From Paraburkholderia bannensis (GTDB taxonomy: Bacteria; Pseudomonadota; Gammaproteobacteria; Burkholderiales; Burkholderiaceae), in assembly GCF_014200455.1 (NCBI RefSeq), contig NZ_JACHBW010000002.1:523310-587309 (forward strand): 64,000 nt of DNA, given 5' to 3'. The first letter of the stretch is position 1. Each line of letters starts with the position of its first letter. This document shows positions 49,131 to 58,376 of the stretch, one piece after another. The notes beneath the pieces are model-generated. The model was given only the letters and a program-made list of their open reading frames with translations. It did no database searches and was not told the origin of the DNA. The translations under genes and the position numbers were made by a program.

Positions 49131-49426
49131 GCGTTCGAATGGCGCGGGGTGCCTTCGTGAATGCGCAATTCGATTTTCATGCCTGCGGTCGCGGCCATGT
49201 TGACGAGCATGTCAATGCCGAAGCGGTCGATTTTGCCGCGCATGAGATCCGAGACGCGCGGTTGCGTCACGCCGAAAAGTAGCGCAGCCTGCGCCTGCGT
49301 CATCTTGTGGCGCTTGATGTGCTGTTCGAGCGCGAACATCAACTGGCAGCGCAGTTCCATGTTAGCCGCGTCGCCGGGCGTGTCTTCAATGGCATCCCAC
49401 ACGTTGTCGAACGTTTCGATCTTCAA
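49106..49426 (-). CDS. HigA-like XRE-family antitoxin
   Basis: 106 residues from a TTG start at 49426, set by an AGGAG eight bases upstream that lies inside the last codons of the toxin gene. The HTH of the Cro/CI type covers about residues 45-85 (MTQAQAALLFGVTQPRVSDLMRG). The gene begins five bases after the toxin stop (toxin first, antitoxin second), which is the HigBA order. It should neutralise the upstream RelE-like toxin and repress the operon. Confidence 0.83.
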   Translation of the reverse strand: MKIETFDNVWDAIEDTPGDAANMELRCQLMFALEQHIKRHKMTQAQAALLFGVTQPRVSDLMRGKIDRFGIDMLVNMAATAGMKIELRIHEGTPRHSNAKEKTATR

Positions 49427-49431
49427 GGTCT

Positions 49432-49773
49432 TTACTCCTGATTGCGAATGTCCCGATATCGACGTGCGGCGAGCGACATATCGGCGAAGGGAATCTTTTC
49501 GGTCTTCTTCTGGAAGCAATGCAGCACATAGATCGCGTCGCGAAACGCGGCCACGTAAAGCACACGATACGCCTTGCCGCTTTCACGAATGCGGATTTCC
49601 CGCGTGCCCGGCCCGACAGGATTGACGGGCTTCCAGTCGTCTGGATCCTGCCCGCCTTGCACGAGGCGGATCTGCCGTCCCGCCTCCTTGCGTGCCTTGA
49701 CAGGAAAGGCCTGAAGATCCGCAAGCGCGCTGCCGCAGAACCGCACGCGCTTTTCAAGTTTTAGACTATACAA
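49432..49773 (-). CDS. HigB/Gp49-like toxin (RelE superfamily)
   Basis: 113 residues from a TTG start at 49773 (M/LYSLKLEKRVRFCG). The fold is the phage Gp49/HigB type: FCGSALADLQAFPVKARKEAG, then REIRIRESGKAYRVLYVA and DAIYVLHCFQKKTEKIP. Family members are ribosome-dependent mRNA interferases. GGAGG lies 12 bases before the TTG. The next ATG in frame lies far inside the domain, so a non-ATG start is needed. Low-rate initiation would suit a toxin. Start confidence is moderate. Confidence 0.82.
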   Translation of the reverse strand: MYSLKLEKRVRFCGSALADLQAFPVKARKEAGRQIRLVQGGQDPDDWKPVNPVGPGTREIRIRESGKAYRVLYVAAFRDAIYVLHCFQKKTEKIPFADMSLAARRYRDIRNQE

Positions 49774-49784
49774 AATTTTATATG
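49767..49784. promoter_or_regulatory. Imperfect palindrome over the toxin start, candidate antitoxin operator
   Basis: ATACAAAATTTTATAT is a near-perfect palindrome centred on AAAATTTT, A/T-rich within GC-rich surroundings, and covers the toxin start codon and a TATAAAAT -10-like element on the minus strand. Confidence 0.4.
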
Positions 49785-49928
49785 CCCTCCGGAGCTTTGA
49801 GCGACCCCGCCGTACAACGGGGATGACATGGCTCAACTCTCTGCAAGGACGGACGATTGCGCCCTCGATTCGATCAAGGTCGACTGCAGCGTTAGCCACC
49901 CGGCCAGGCTCTTGGAACGCGTAAATTC

Positions 49929-49959
49929 CCAATATATGAGCGACCCCATCACATATTGG
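49929..49959. promoter_or_regulatory. Inverted repeat operator upstream of iclR
   Basis: CCAATATATGA (49929-49939) and TCACATATTGG (49949-49959) are inverted arms of 11 bp with one mismatch and a 9-base spacer. The right arm overlaps the -35 hexamer of the downstream promoter, as expected of a repressor site. Confidence 0.55.
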
Positions 49960-49985
49960 AGATCTCGGAAAAACCGCCCTACAAT
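49956..49985 (+). promoter_or_regulatory. Sigma-70 promoter of the iclR-dgo operon
   Basis: TTGGAG (49956-49961), an 18-base spacer and TACAAT (49980-49985). Transcription would begin near 49992 and leave a leader of about 265 bases. Confidence 0.5.
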
Positions 49986-50257
49986 CCGTTCCATCCGATC
50001 CGACGTGCATCCGCAGTCCGGAAGAACGCGCGTCAGGACATCGGCCAGACACTAAAGAAAAGCCCGCAGCCGCGCCTCCGCTGCGCTCCAGCGGGCAAAA
50101 CCGGAGACGTTTGCCATGTTCCAGCCCGCGAAGTGCGCGGCCGTCCGCCGTCCGCCGTCCTGCGCCAAAGCGCGCCGCCGCAACCCGAACCATGGCCCGC
50201 GCGCCGTCGTCTGACGCCGCGCGTTCATCTCCCGTCTTCTTCCAGATCGACCTCGCC

Positions 50258-51211
50258 ATGAACAAAGCGATGTCCCCGAATCTCGCCGAGCGCCTTGACG
50301 GCATCGACGCCGCCCCGGCGCAGAATACGCCGCAAACACCGCAAGCGCCTTCGCACACCAAGGCCCACGCCGCCGGCGACGAAATCGTCGGCTTGCCGGG
50401 CACGCTGCTCGACGGCGCGTCGCAAGCCGGCACGCAGACGCTGCTGCGCGGTCTCGCGATCCTCGAAGCCGCCGCTGCGGGCGTGCGCGATCTGCGCTCG
50501 TTTGGCGCGGTGCTCGGCACCACGCGCAGCACCACGCACCGGCTCGTGTCGAGCCTCGTGCAGGCGCGCTATCTGCGTCAGGTGCAGGGCGGTTATCTGC
50601 TCGGCCCGAAGCTGATCGAGCTGGGCACTATCGCCCTCGAACAGATGCCGCTCACGACGGTCGCGCGTACCCACCTCGAAGCGCTCGCGAACGCCACGCT
50701 CGACACGATTCACCTCGGCGTGCGCGATGGCGACGACGTGCTCTATATCGACAAGATTCCCGGCCAGCGCGGGCTGGAAATGCGCTCGCGCGTGGGGCAC
50801 CGCATGCCGCTCGCGTCCACGGGCATCGGCAAGGCGATGATGCTCGACCTCTCGCCGCAATCCTGGCGCGATCTGTTCGAAGCGTCGCGGCGCACCCTCG
50901 CGGGCGTGAGTTTCCGACCCGATCACAGCCTCGAACCCGAGACCTTCCTCAAGCGCATGGCCACGTATGCGGCGGGCGGCTACACGTTCGATCTCGAGGA
51001 AAACGAAATTTCGATCCGTTGCGTGGCCGCGCCCGTGCGCGACGCCTCGGGCGCGATCGTCGCAGCGCTTTCGGTGGCGAGCACGATTCCCTATATGCCG
51101 CTCGAACGCATGGACGAGCTGATCCCGGTCGTGCAGCGCGAGGCGCGCGCGATCTCGCAGGAACTCGGCTGGCGCGCGCCGCAGCCCACCACGCGCAGGA
51201 TTCGCCGATGA
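50258..51211 (+). CDS. IclR-family transcriptional regulator
   Basis: 317 residues from ATG 50258. The winged HTH covers about residues 58-120 (GTQTLLRGLAILEAAAAG, LGTTRSTTHRLVSSLVQ) and the IclR effector domain the rest (GLEMRSRVGHRMPLASTGIGKAMML). The frame is open to 50111 with no clear ribosome site for any start, so the start is uncertain. ATGA overlap with dgoK implies co-expression; it most likely senses a sugar acid and represses the operon. Confidence 0.88.
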   Translation: MNKAMSPNLAERLDGIDAAPAQNTPQTPQAPSHTKAHAAGDEIVGLPGTLLDGASQAGTQTLLRGLAILEAAAAGVRDLRSFGAVLGTTRSTTHRLVSSLVQARYLRQVQGGYLLGPKLIELGTIALEQMPLTTVARTHLEALANATLDTIHLGVRDGDDVLYIDKIPGQRGLEMRSRVGHRMPLASTGIGKAMMLDLSPQSWRDLFEASRRTLAGVSFRPDHSLEPETFLKRMATYAAGGYTFDLEENEISIRCVAAPVRDASGAIVAALSVASTIPYMPLERMDELIPVVQREARAISQELGWRAPQPTTRRIRR

Positions 51212-52218
51212 CCGGCCGCACCACAGAACAGCACATGGAAAACGGCAAACACAGTGCGGCGGCGCTGATCGCGCTCGACTGGGGCACGACGTCGCTGCGC
51301 GCGTATCTCTTCGATGCGGCGGGCAAGGTGCTCGATACGCGCGTGTCGACAGCGGGGATCATGAATCTGCCGGTGCCCGCCGAACAAGGCGGTTTCGACG
51401 CGGCCTTCGAAGAAGCGTGCGGTGTATGGCTCGCGCAGCAGCCGGCGCTGCCGGTGCTGGCGGCGGGCATGGTCGGCAGCGCGCAGGGCTGGGTGCAGGC
51501 GCCATACGTGGAAACGCCCGCGGGCGAAGACGCGCTGGTGGCCGGCATCGTCAAGGTGCGTACGCAAGGCGATGCGGAAATGGCCGTCGTGCCGGGCGTG
51601 CTGGAACCGGGCGCGCTGCCCAATGTCATGCGCGGCGAGGAAACGCAGATCTTCGGCGCACTGAGCGCGTCGGCCGGACTGCAGGCACAGGACACCGCGC
51701 TGATCGGCCTGCCGGGCACGCACGCGAAATGGGCGGTGGTGGAAGGCGCACGCATCGCGCGTTTCTACACCTTCATGACGGGCGAGGTCTACGCGGCGCT
51801 GAAGGCGCACACGATCCTCGGCCGCACCATGAAACTGCCGGCCGCGCCCGACACGGCCGCGTTCCTGCGCGGCGTGACGGTGGCGCGCGAACACGGCAAC
51901 GCGGGGCTGCTGGCGACCGCGTTCAGCACGCGCACGCTGGGCCTTACCGACCAACTGGCCGCCGACGAGCAGCCCGACTATCTGTCGGGTCTCGTGATCG
52001 GCCACGAACTTGCCGGACTCGAAGCCGTGCTGGCGCGTCGCGACGTGGCGCTGGCAAGCTGCGCGCCGCAGCTGATCGGCGCCGATGCCTTGTGTGAACG
52101 CTATCGCCTGGCGCTCGCGCAATTCGGCTGCAACGGCGCGCAGATCGTGCGCGAAGCCACCGAGCGCGGCCTCTGGCGCATCGCGGTGCGCGCGGGCCTC
52201 GTCAACGTGGCCGCCTGA
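51208..52218 (+). CDS. dgoK: 2-dehydro-3-deoxygalactonokinase
   Basis: 336 residues, full length for DgoK. The N-terminal actin-like phosphate loop is LIALDWGTTSLRAYLFD, and the family stretches IGLPGTHAKWAVVEG and FMTGEVYAALKAHTILG are present. It phosphorylates 2-keto-3-deoxygalactonate at C6 with ATP, giving the substrate of the next gene. Start overlaps the iclR stop as ATGA; a second ATG lies at 51235. Confidence 0.94.
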   Translation: MTGRTTEQHMENGKHSAAALIALDWGTTSLRAYLFDAAGKVLDTRVSTAGIMNLPVPAEQGGFDAAFEEACGVWLAQQPALPVLAAGMVGSAQGWVQAPYVETPAGEDALVAGIVKVRTQGDAEMAVVPGVLEPGALPNVMRGEETQIFGALSASAGLQAQDTALIGLPGTHAKWAVVEGARIARFYTFMTGEVYAALKAHTILGRTMKLPAAPDTAAFLRGVTVAREHGNAGLLATAFSTRTLGLTDQLAADEQPDYLSGLVIGHELAGLEAVLARRDVALASCAPQLIGADALCERYRLALAQFGCNGAQIVREATERGLWRIAVRAGLVNVAA

Positions 52219-52254
52219 GGCGCCACGAACACACGCAAAACACAGGACACGCAC

Positions 52255-52941
52255 ATGCAACCCGAACTGAACCTGCCCGCTCCGTACACGCCTCACGCGG
52301 GCTTCGTCGCCGCCTTCGCCGCGTGCCGGATGGTCGCGATCGTGCGCGGCATCAAGCCCGCCGAAGCCGCCGAGCATGGCCGGGCGATCTATGAGGCAGG
52401 CTTCCGGATCATCGAGGTGCCGCTCAATTCGCCGTCGCCGCTGGAGAGCATTGCCGCGCTGCGCGCGACGCTGCCCGCCGACGCGCTGATCGGCGCGGGC
52501 ACGGTGCTGTCGACCGAGCGCGTGCGCGACGTCAAGGCCGCGGGCGGCGAGCTGATCGTGATGCCGCACGCCGATACCGAAGTGATCCTCGCCGCGAAGT
52601 TGCAAGGTCTCGCCTGCGTGCCGGGCGTCGCCACGCCCACGGAAGCGTTCGCTGCGCTCAAGTGCGGCGCGGACGGCCTGAAGATGTTCCCCGCCGAACA
52701 GCTTGGCCCCGAAGTGACGAAGGCCTGGCGCGCCGTGATTCCCACCGTCGTGCCGCTGCTGCCGGTGGGCGGCGTGAAGCCCGACAACATGGGCCCGCAA
52801 CTGGCGGCGGGTGCGAGCGGTTTCGGCCTGGGATCGGCGCTCTACAAGCCGGGCCAGGACGTGGCGGCGACGCGCGCCAATGCGCTCGCGTTTATCGCGG
52901 GCTGGAGCGAAACGGTGCGCGCGCAAGGGGCGAAGGCGTGA
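52255..52941 (+). CDS. dgoA: 2-dehydro-3-deoxy-6-phosphogalactonate aldolase
   Basis: 228 residues, KDPG/KDPGal aldolase family. Class I features: IIEVPLNSPSP with the catalytic Glu, GAGTVLSTERVRD, and the Schiff-base lysine in CGADGLKMFPAEQLG. It cleaves KDPGal to pyruvate and glyceraldehyde-3-phosphate. The N-terminus is extended by about 15 residues relative to E. coli DgoA. GTGA overlap with the SDR gene downstream. Confidence 0.94.
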   Translation: MQPELNLPAPYTPHAGFVAAFAACRMVAIVRGIKPAEAAEHGRAIYEAGFRIIEVPLNSPSPLESIAALRATLPADALIGAGTVLSTERVRDVKAAGGELIVMPHADTEVILAAKLQGLACVPGVATPTEAFAALKCGADGLKMFPAEQLGPEVTKAWRAVIPTVVPLLPVGGVKPDNMGPQLAAGASGFGLGSALYKPGQDVAATRANALAFIAGWSETVRAQGAKA

Positions 52942-53714
52942 ATCGCCTGACGGGCAAGGTCGCACTCGTGACCGGAGCGGGACGCGGCATCGGCGCAGCG
53001 ATTGCGCGCGCGTTCGCCGCCGAGGGCGCGGCGGTCGTGCTGGCCGAACTCGATCTCGACACCGCGCAGGCCACCGCCCGTGAAATCGCGCAGGCTACCG
53101 ATGCGAAAGTGCTCGCCGTGCGCACGGACGTGACGCAATCCGCTTCGGTACAGGCGGCGGTGAGCGAAGCGGAAAAGGCCTTCGGCCCGGTCGATGTGCT
53201 GGTGAACAACGCGGGCATCAACGTGTTCGCCGATCCGCTCACGATGACCGACGACGACTGGCGGCGCTGCTTCGCCGTCGATCTGGACGGCGTGTGGAAC
53301 GGCTGCCGCGCCGTGCTGCCGGGCATGGTCGAGCGCCGTGCGGGCAGCATCGTCAACATCGCCTCGACACACGCGTTCCAGATCATTCCGGGCTGCTTCC
53401 CGTATCCGGTGGCCAAGCATGGCGTGATTGGCCTCACGCGCGCGCTTGGCATCGAATACGCGCCGAAGAACGTGCGCGTGAACGCCATCGCGCCGGGTTA
53501 CATCGAAACGCAGCTCACGCACGACTGGTGGAACGCGCAGCCGGATCCCGCAGAGGCCCGGCGCGCGACGCTCGAATTGCCGCCGATGAAGCGCATCGGC
53601 AAGCCGGAAGAAGTGGCGATGACGGCGGTGTTCCTCGCCTCGGACGAAGCGCCGTTCATCAACGCCAGTTGCATCACCATCGATGGCGGGCGCACGGCGC
53701 TGCATCACGAATAA
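52938..53714 (+). CDS. SDR-family dehydrogenase (probable sugar 1-dehydrogenase)
   Basis: 258 residues from a GTG start at 52938 that overlaps the dgoA stop. The cofactor loop is TGAGRGIG, followed by NNAGIN, the catalytic Ser in NIASTHAF and YPVAK as the YxxxK pair. The acidic residue in LAELDLD after strand 2 favours NAD. The context suggests oxidation of an aldose to its lactone; galactose or arabinose are the likeliest substrates, but other polyols or sugars are possible. Confidence 0.88.
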   Translation: MNRLTGKVALVTGAGRGIGAAIARAFAAEGAAVVLAELDLDTAQATAREIAQATDAKVLAVRTDVTQSASVQAAVSEAEKAFGPVDVLVNNAGINVFADPLTMTDDDWRRCFAVDLDGVWNGCRAVLPGMVERRAGSIVNIASTHAFQIIPGCFPYPVAKHGVIGLTRALGIEYAPKNVRVNAIAPGYIETQLTHDWWNAQPDPAEARRATLELPPMKRIGKPEEVAMTAVFLASDEAPFINASCITIDGGRTALHHE

Positions 53715-53891
53715 ACGCAGTACAGAAGTAGAAGCACGCAGTAAAACGTAGCACCAAAAAAGCAGCACGAAGGCAACACAAGGTAGCAAGACATCGCATC
53801 ACTTTCGCCGTGGCGCTGGCCGCGCGCGGGCGAAGGCAGAACAAGCGGCCGTTACCCTTCCCGTGACTGAAGAAGACAGGAGACTGACACC

Positions 53892-54893
53892 ATGCAACGC
53901 AGGATTTTCCTCACGCTGATCGCCGCCGCGACAACCGCTGTGCTCGTCCAGGCGCCCGTCGCGCAAGCCGCCGATCCGGTGAAGATCGGCTTTCTCGTCA
54001 AGCAGCCCGAAGAGCCGTGGTTCCAGGACGAATGGAAGTTCGCCGAAGCCGCCGCGAAGGAAAAGGGCTTCACGCTGGTGAAGATCGGCGCGCCCTCGGG
54101 CGAAAAGGTGATGAGCGCGATCGACAACCTGGCCGCGCAAAAGGCCCAGGGCTTCATCATCTGCACGCCTGACGTCAAGCTTGGGCCTGGCATCGTCGCC
54201 AAGGCCAAGGCCGACAGCCTCAAGATGATGACGGTGGACGACCGCCTCGTCGACGGCGCGGGCAAGCCGATCGAGTCGGTGCCGCACATGGGCATCTCGG
54301 CGTACAACATCGGCAAGCAGGTGGGTGACGGCATCGCCGCCGAAATCAAGAAGCGCGGCTGGGACATGAAGGACGTCGGCGCGATCGACGTGACGTACGA
54401 GCAACTGCCGACGGCGCATGACCGCACCAGCGGCGCGACCGACGCGCTGGTGGCCGCAGGCTTCCCGAAGGCGAACATCATCGCCGCGCCGCAAGCCAAG
54501 ACCGACACCGAAAACGCTTTCAACGCCGCCAACATCGCGCTGACCAAGAACCCGCAGTTCAAGCACTGGGTCGCTTACGGCCTGAACGACGAAGCCGTGC
54601 TGGGCGCGGTGCGCGCAGCGGAAGGCCGCGGCTTCAAGGCCGACAACATGATCGGCATCGGCATTGGCGGTTCGGATTCGGCGCTCAACGAGTTCAAGAA
54701 GCCGAACCCGACGGGCTTCTACGGCACCGTCATCATCAGCCCGAAGCGCCACGGCGAGGAAACCTCGGACCTGATGTACGCGTGGATCACGCAAGGCAAG
54801 GAACCGCCGAAGCTCACGCTGACGACCGGCATGCTGGCCACGCGCGACAACGTGGAAAGCGTGCGCCAGCAGATGGGTCTCGCTTCGAAGTAA
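53892..54893 (+). CDS. araF: Sugar ABC transporter substrate-binding protein, AraF-like
   Basis: 333 residues. Signal peptide ending near VAQAADPVKIG; the mature protein is a periplasmic sugar-binding protein closest in pattern to the L-arabinose-binding protein (KIGFLVKQPEEPWFQDEW, THDR... region and FKHWVAYGLNDEAVLGA). With araG and araH it imports a pentose or galactose; E. coli AraF also binds D-galactose. AGGAG precedes the ATG. A 177-bp gap before it, with repeated GCAGTA/GTAGCA words, may hold an extra promoter. Confidence 0.9.
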   Translation: MQRRIFLTLIAAATTAVLVQAPVAQAADPVKIGFLVKQPEEPWFQDEWKFAEAAAKEKGFTLVKIGAPSGEKVMSAIDNLAAQKAQGFIICTPDVKLGPGIVAKAKADSLKMMTVDDRLVDGAGKPIESVPHMGISAYNIGKQVGDGIAAEIKKRGWDMKDVGAIDVTYEQLPTAHDRTSGATDALVAAGFPKANIIAAPQAKTDTENAFNAANIALTKNPQFKHWVAYGLNDEAVLGAVRAAEGRGFKADNMIGIGIGGSDSALNEFKKPNPTGFYGTVIISPKRHGEETSDLMYAWITQGKEPPKLTLTTGMLATRDNVESVRQQMGLASK

Positions 54894-54992
54894 GCGCTGT
54901 CTGGCGGTAGTCGAGTGGGTTGTTTGGTGTTTCCCGCTGCGGCGCGCTCCCACGGAGCGTGCCGCAGCGCATCGAAATGAGAGGAAACCGAA

Positions 54993-56504
54993 GTGTCAGC
55001 GACACTGCGTTTTGACAATATCGGCAAGGTGTTTCCAGGCGTGCGCGCGCTCGACGGCGTGTCGTTCGACGTGAATGCGGGCGAAGTGCATGGCCTGATG
55101 GGCGAGAACGGCGCGGGCAAGTCGACGCTGCTGAAGATTCTCGGCGGCGAATATCAGCCCGATTCGGGCCGCATCCTGATGGACGGCAACGAGGTGAAGT
55201 TCGCTGATGCGGCCGCATCGATCGGCTCCGGCATCGCCGTGATTCACCAGGAACTGCAGTACGTGCCCGATCTCACCGTGGCCGAAAACCTGCTGCTGGG
55301 CGCGCTGCCCAATGCGCTGGGCTGGGTGAAGCGCGGCGAGGCGCGCAAGTTCGTGCGCGAACGGCTGGCGGCGATGGGCGTCGATCTCGATCCCGCCGCG
55401 AAGCTGCGCAAGCTGTCCATCGCGCAGCGCCAGATGGTGGAAATCTGCAAGGCGCTCTTGCGCAATGCGCGCGTGATCGCGCTCGACGAGCCGACCAGTT
55501 CGCTCTCGCACCGCGAGACCGAAGTGCTGTTCAAGCTCGTGCGCGAACTGCAGGCGGATAACCGCGCGCTCATCTACATCTCGCACCGCATGGACGAGAT
55601 CTACGAGCTGTGCAACGCCTGCACGATCTTCCGCGACGGCCGCAAGGTGGCCTCGCACGAAAAGCTCGCAGAAGTGAAGCGCGAAACGCTCGTGCATGAA
55701 ATGGTGGGCCGCGAGATCAGCGACATCTACAACTACACGCCCCGCGAGCATGGTCAGGTGCGTTTCGCGGTGCGCGGCGTCGAAGGCCATCCGCTGAACG
55801 AGGCGGCCAGCTTCGAGGTGAAAGCGGGCGAGATCGTCGGTTTCTTTGGCCTCGTGGGCGCGGGCCGCAGCGAGCTGATGCAGCTGATCTACGGCACGCA
55901 CAAGCGCCGCGCCGGAGAGATCGAACTGGACGGCAAGCCGATCCGCGTGAAAAGCGCGAGCGACGCGATCCGTCACGGCATCGTGCTGTGCCCGGAAGAC
56001 CGCAAGGAACAGGGCATCGTTGCGATGGCAACGGTCTCGGAGAACATCAACATCAGTTGCCGCCGCCATTTCCTGCGCGCGGGCGTGTTCCTCGATCGCA
56101 AGAAGGAAGCGGAAACGGCGGACCGCTTCATCAAGCTGCTGAAGATCAAGACGCCGAGCCGTCGCCAGAAAATCCGCTTTCTGTCGGGCGGCAACCAGCA
56201 AAAAGCGATTCTGTCGCGCTGGCTTGCCGAACCGGACCTGAAGGTCGTGATTCTCGACGAGCCGACGCGCGGCATCGACGTCGGCGCGAAGCATGAAATC
56301 TACAACGTGATCTACCAGCTCGCCGAACGCGGCTGCGCGATCGTGATGGTGTCGTCGGAATTGCCGGAAGTGCTGGGTGTGTCGGACCGCATCGTGGTGA
56401 TGCGCGAAGGCCGCATTTCGGGCGAGTTGCCGCGCAGCGCGGCGAGCGAACACACGGTACTTGACCTCGCGCTGCCCAAGCGCGCGCAGGCCAAGGCTGC
56501 ATGA
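54993..56504 (+). CDS. araG: Sugar ABC transporter ATP-binding protein, AraG-like
   Basis: 503 residues with two fused ABC domains. The first Walker A is GENGAGKST with signature [11 protein letters not shown]; the second domain has the degenerate loop GLVGAGRSE and signature [11 protein letters not shown], the normal pattern for AraG/RbsA/MglA. It drives uptake with the AraH permease. GAGAGGAAACCGA precedes the GTG-free ATG-equivalent start (GTG at 54993). Confidence 0.92.
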   Translation: MSATLRFDNIGKVFPGVRALDGVSFDVNAGEVHGLMGENGAGKSTLLKILGGEYQPDSGRILMDGNEVKFADAAASIGSGIAVIHQELQYVPDLTVAENLLLGALPNALGWVKRGEARKFVRERLAAMGVDLDPAAKLRKLSIAQRQMVEICKALLRNARVIALDEPTSSLSHRETEVLFKLVRELQADNRALIYISHRMDEIYELCNACTIFRDGRKVASHEKLAEVKRETLVHEMVGREISDIYNYTPREHGQVRFAVRGVEGHPLNEAASFEVKAGEIVGFFGLVGAGRSELMQLIYGTHKRRAGEIELDGKPIRVKSASDAIRHGIVLCPEDRKEQGIVAMATVSENINISCRRHFLRAGVFLDRKKEAETADRFIKLLKIKTPSRRQKIRFLSGGNQQKAILSRWLAEPDLKVVILDEPTRGIDVGAKHEIYNVIYQLAERGCAIVMVSSELPEVLGVSDRIVVMREGRISGELPRSAASEHTVLDLALPKRAQAKAA

Positions 56505-56527
56505 GTGGACGGGGAGGAGTGACTGAA

Positions 56528-57556
56528 ATGCAAGCAAATGAAAACCTGGCGGCCGAGTCTGCCAACAGCGCCGCCAAAAGCGTGGCGGACGCGCTGATTC
56601 CGAGTTCCACCGACAAGCAGAAGTGGTGGCAGCAGATCACCGAATACAGCCTGATCGTGATTTTCGCGGTCATGTTCATCGTGATGTCGCTGACCGTCGA
56701 TCACTTCTTCTCGATCGAGAACATGCTGGGCCTTGCGCTGTCGGTCTCGCAGATCGGCATGGTGGCCTGCACGATGATGTTCTGTCTCGCCTCGCGCGAC
56801 TTCGACCTTTCGGTGGGATCGACGGTGGCGTTCGCGGGCGTGCTCTGCGCGATGGTGCTCAACGCCACGGGCAATACGTTCATCGCCATCGTCGCGGCGG
56901 TGGCGGCGGGCGCGGCGATTGGCTTCGTGAACGGCGCGGTGATCGCGTATCTGCGCATCAACGCGCTGATCACCACGCTCGCGACCATGGAAATCGTGCG
57001 CGGTCTGGGCTTCATCGTCTCGCACGGCCAGGCCGTGGGCGTGTCGTCGGATACCTTCATTGCGATGGGCACGGTGGCGTTCTTCGGCGTGCAATTGCCG
57101 ATCTGGGTGACGCTGTTCTGCTTTATCGCGTTCGGCGTGATGCTCAATCAGACCGTGTACGGGCGCAACACGCTGGCGATCGGCGGTAACCCGGAAGCGT
57201 CGCGTCTGGCCGGTATCAAGGTCGAGCGCACGCGCGTGTGGATCTTCCTGATCCAGGGCGCGGTGACGGCGCTCGCGGGCGTGATTCTTGCCGCGCGTAT
57301 CACCTCGGGGCAGCCGAATGCGGCTGAAGGCTTCGAGCTGAACGTGATTTCCGCGTGCGTGCTGGGCGGCGTCTCGCTGCTGGGCGGCCGTGCGACGATT
57401 TCGGGCGTGGTGATCGGCGTGCTGATCATGGGCACGGTCGAGAACGTCATGAACCTGCTCAATATCGACGCGTTCTATCAGTACCTCGTGCGCGGTGCGA
57501 TCCTGCTCGCGGCGGTGCTGCTCGATCAGTTGAAGAACCGCGGCGCGCGCGATTAA
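56528..57556 (+). CDS. araH: Sugar ABC transporter permease, AraH-like
   Basis: 342 residues from ATG 56528, with about ten membrane segments and the family stretch ASRDFDLSVGSTVAFAGVLCAM plus the cytoplasmic EAA-like NPEASRLAGIKVERTR. The upstream ATG at 56501 overlaps the araG stop, but GGGGAGGAG lies eight bases before 56528, so that start is preferred. Inner-membrane channel of the AraFGH importer. Confidence 0.92.
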   Translation: MQANENLAAESANSAAKSVADALIPSSTDKQKWWQQITEYSLIVIFAVMFIVMSLTVDHFFSIENMLGLALSVSQIGMVACTMMFCLASRDFDLSVGSTVAFAGVLCAMVLNATGNTFIAIVAAVAAGAAIGFVNGAVIAYLRINALITTLATMEIVRGLGFIVSHGQAVGVSSDTFIAMGTVAFFGVQLPIWVTLFCFIAFGVMLNQTVYGRNTLAIGGNPEASRLAGIKVERTRVWIFLIQGAVTALAGVILAARITSGQPNAAEGFELNVISACVLGGVSLLGGRATISGVVIGVLIMGTVENVMNLLNIDAFYQYLVRGAILLAAVLLDQLKNRGARD

Positions 57557-57575
57557 TTCCATCGGGAGTGTTGAG

Positions 57576-58376
57576 ATGTCGTCTCCGGCCAACGCCAGCG
57601 CGCATCACGCGCACGAAAGCTACGCGCGCTATCCAAGCCTTAACGGTCGCGTCGTCCTGATCACGGGCGGCGCGACCGGCATCGGCGCATCGTTCGTCGA
57701 GCACTTCGCGGCGCAGGGCGCGCGCGTGGCGTTCTTCGATATCGACGCGAGCGCGGGCGAAGCGCTTGCCGATGAACTTGGTGATTCGCTTCATAAGCCT
57801 TTGTTCGCGGCAGTCGATCTCACCGATATCGCCGCCTTGCGCGCGGCGATCGCCGATGTGAAGGCGGCGCTCGGCCCGATCGAGGTGCTGGTGAACAACG
57901 CCGCGAACGACAAGCGTCACACGCTCGCGGATGTCACGCCCGAATTCTTCGATGCGGGCATTGCCGTGAACGTGCGCCATCAGCTGTTCGCGGCGCAAGC
58001 CGTGGCCGAAGACATGAAGGCCGCGAAACAAGGCTCGATCATCAATCTTGGCTCGATCAGCTGGATGCTCAAGAACAGCGACTATCCGGTCTATGTGATG
58101 AGCAAATCGGCGGTGCAGGGGCTGACGCGCGGTCTTGCGAAAGACCTCGGCCAGTTTGGCATCCGCGTGAATTCGCTGGTGCCGGGCTGGGTGATGACGG
58201 ACAAGCAGCGCCGCCTGTGGCTCACCGACGAAGGCCGCGAGAACATCAAGCGCGGCCAGTGCATCGACGCCGAACTGCTGCCCGAAGACCTGGCGCGCAT
58301 GGCGCTGTTTCTCGCCGCAGACGACAGCCGCATGATCACCTCGCAGGACATCGTCGTCGATGGAGGCTGGGCATGA
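57576..58376 (+). CDS. SDR-family sugar dehydrogenase (galactose/arabinose/xylose 1-dehydrogenase type)
   Basis: 266 residues. Cofactor loop TGGATGIG, then FFDIDASAG with an acidic residue favouring NAD, NNAANDKRH, catalytic Ser in LGSISWM and YVMSK. The resemblance to Caulobacter-type xylose and related aldose 1-dehydrogenases, and the lactonase overlapping it, argue for aldose to aldonolactone oxidation. GGGAGTGTTGAG precedes the start. It overlaps the lactonase by 4 bp. Confidence 0.88.
   Translation: MSSPANASAHHAHESYARYPSLNGRVVLITGGATGIGASFVEHFAAQGARVAFFDIDASAGEALADELGDSLHKPLFAAVDLTDIAALRAAIADVKAALGPIEVLVNNAANDKRHTLADVTPEFFDAGIAVNVRHQLFAAQAVAEDMKAAKQGSIINLGSISWMLKNSDYPVYVMSKSAVQGLTRGLAKDLGQFGIRVNSLVPGWVMTDKQRRLWLTDEGRENIKRGQCIDAELLPEDLARMALFLAADDSRMITSQDIVVDGGWA

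Larger units (their letters stand above)
49774..50257. other. Interval between the toxin gene and iclR
   Basis: 484 bases with no credible gene. It holds the toxin-antitoxin promoter side, an inverted repeat and sigma-70 promoter for the sugar operon (49929-49985), and a leader hairpin with GCCCGC (50062-50067) pairing GCGGGC (50091-50096). Confidence 0.5.
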
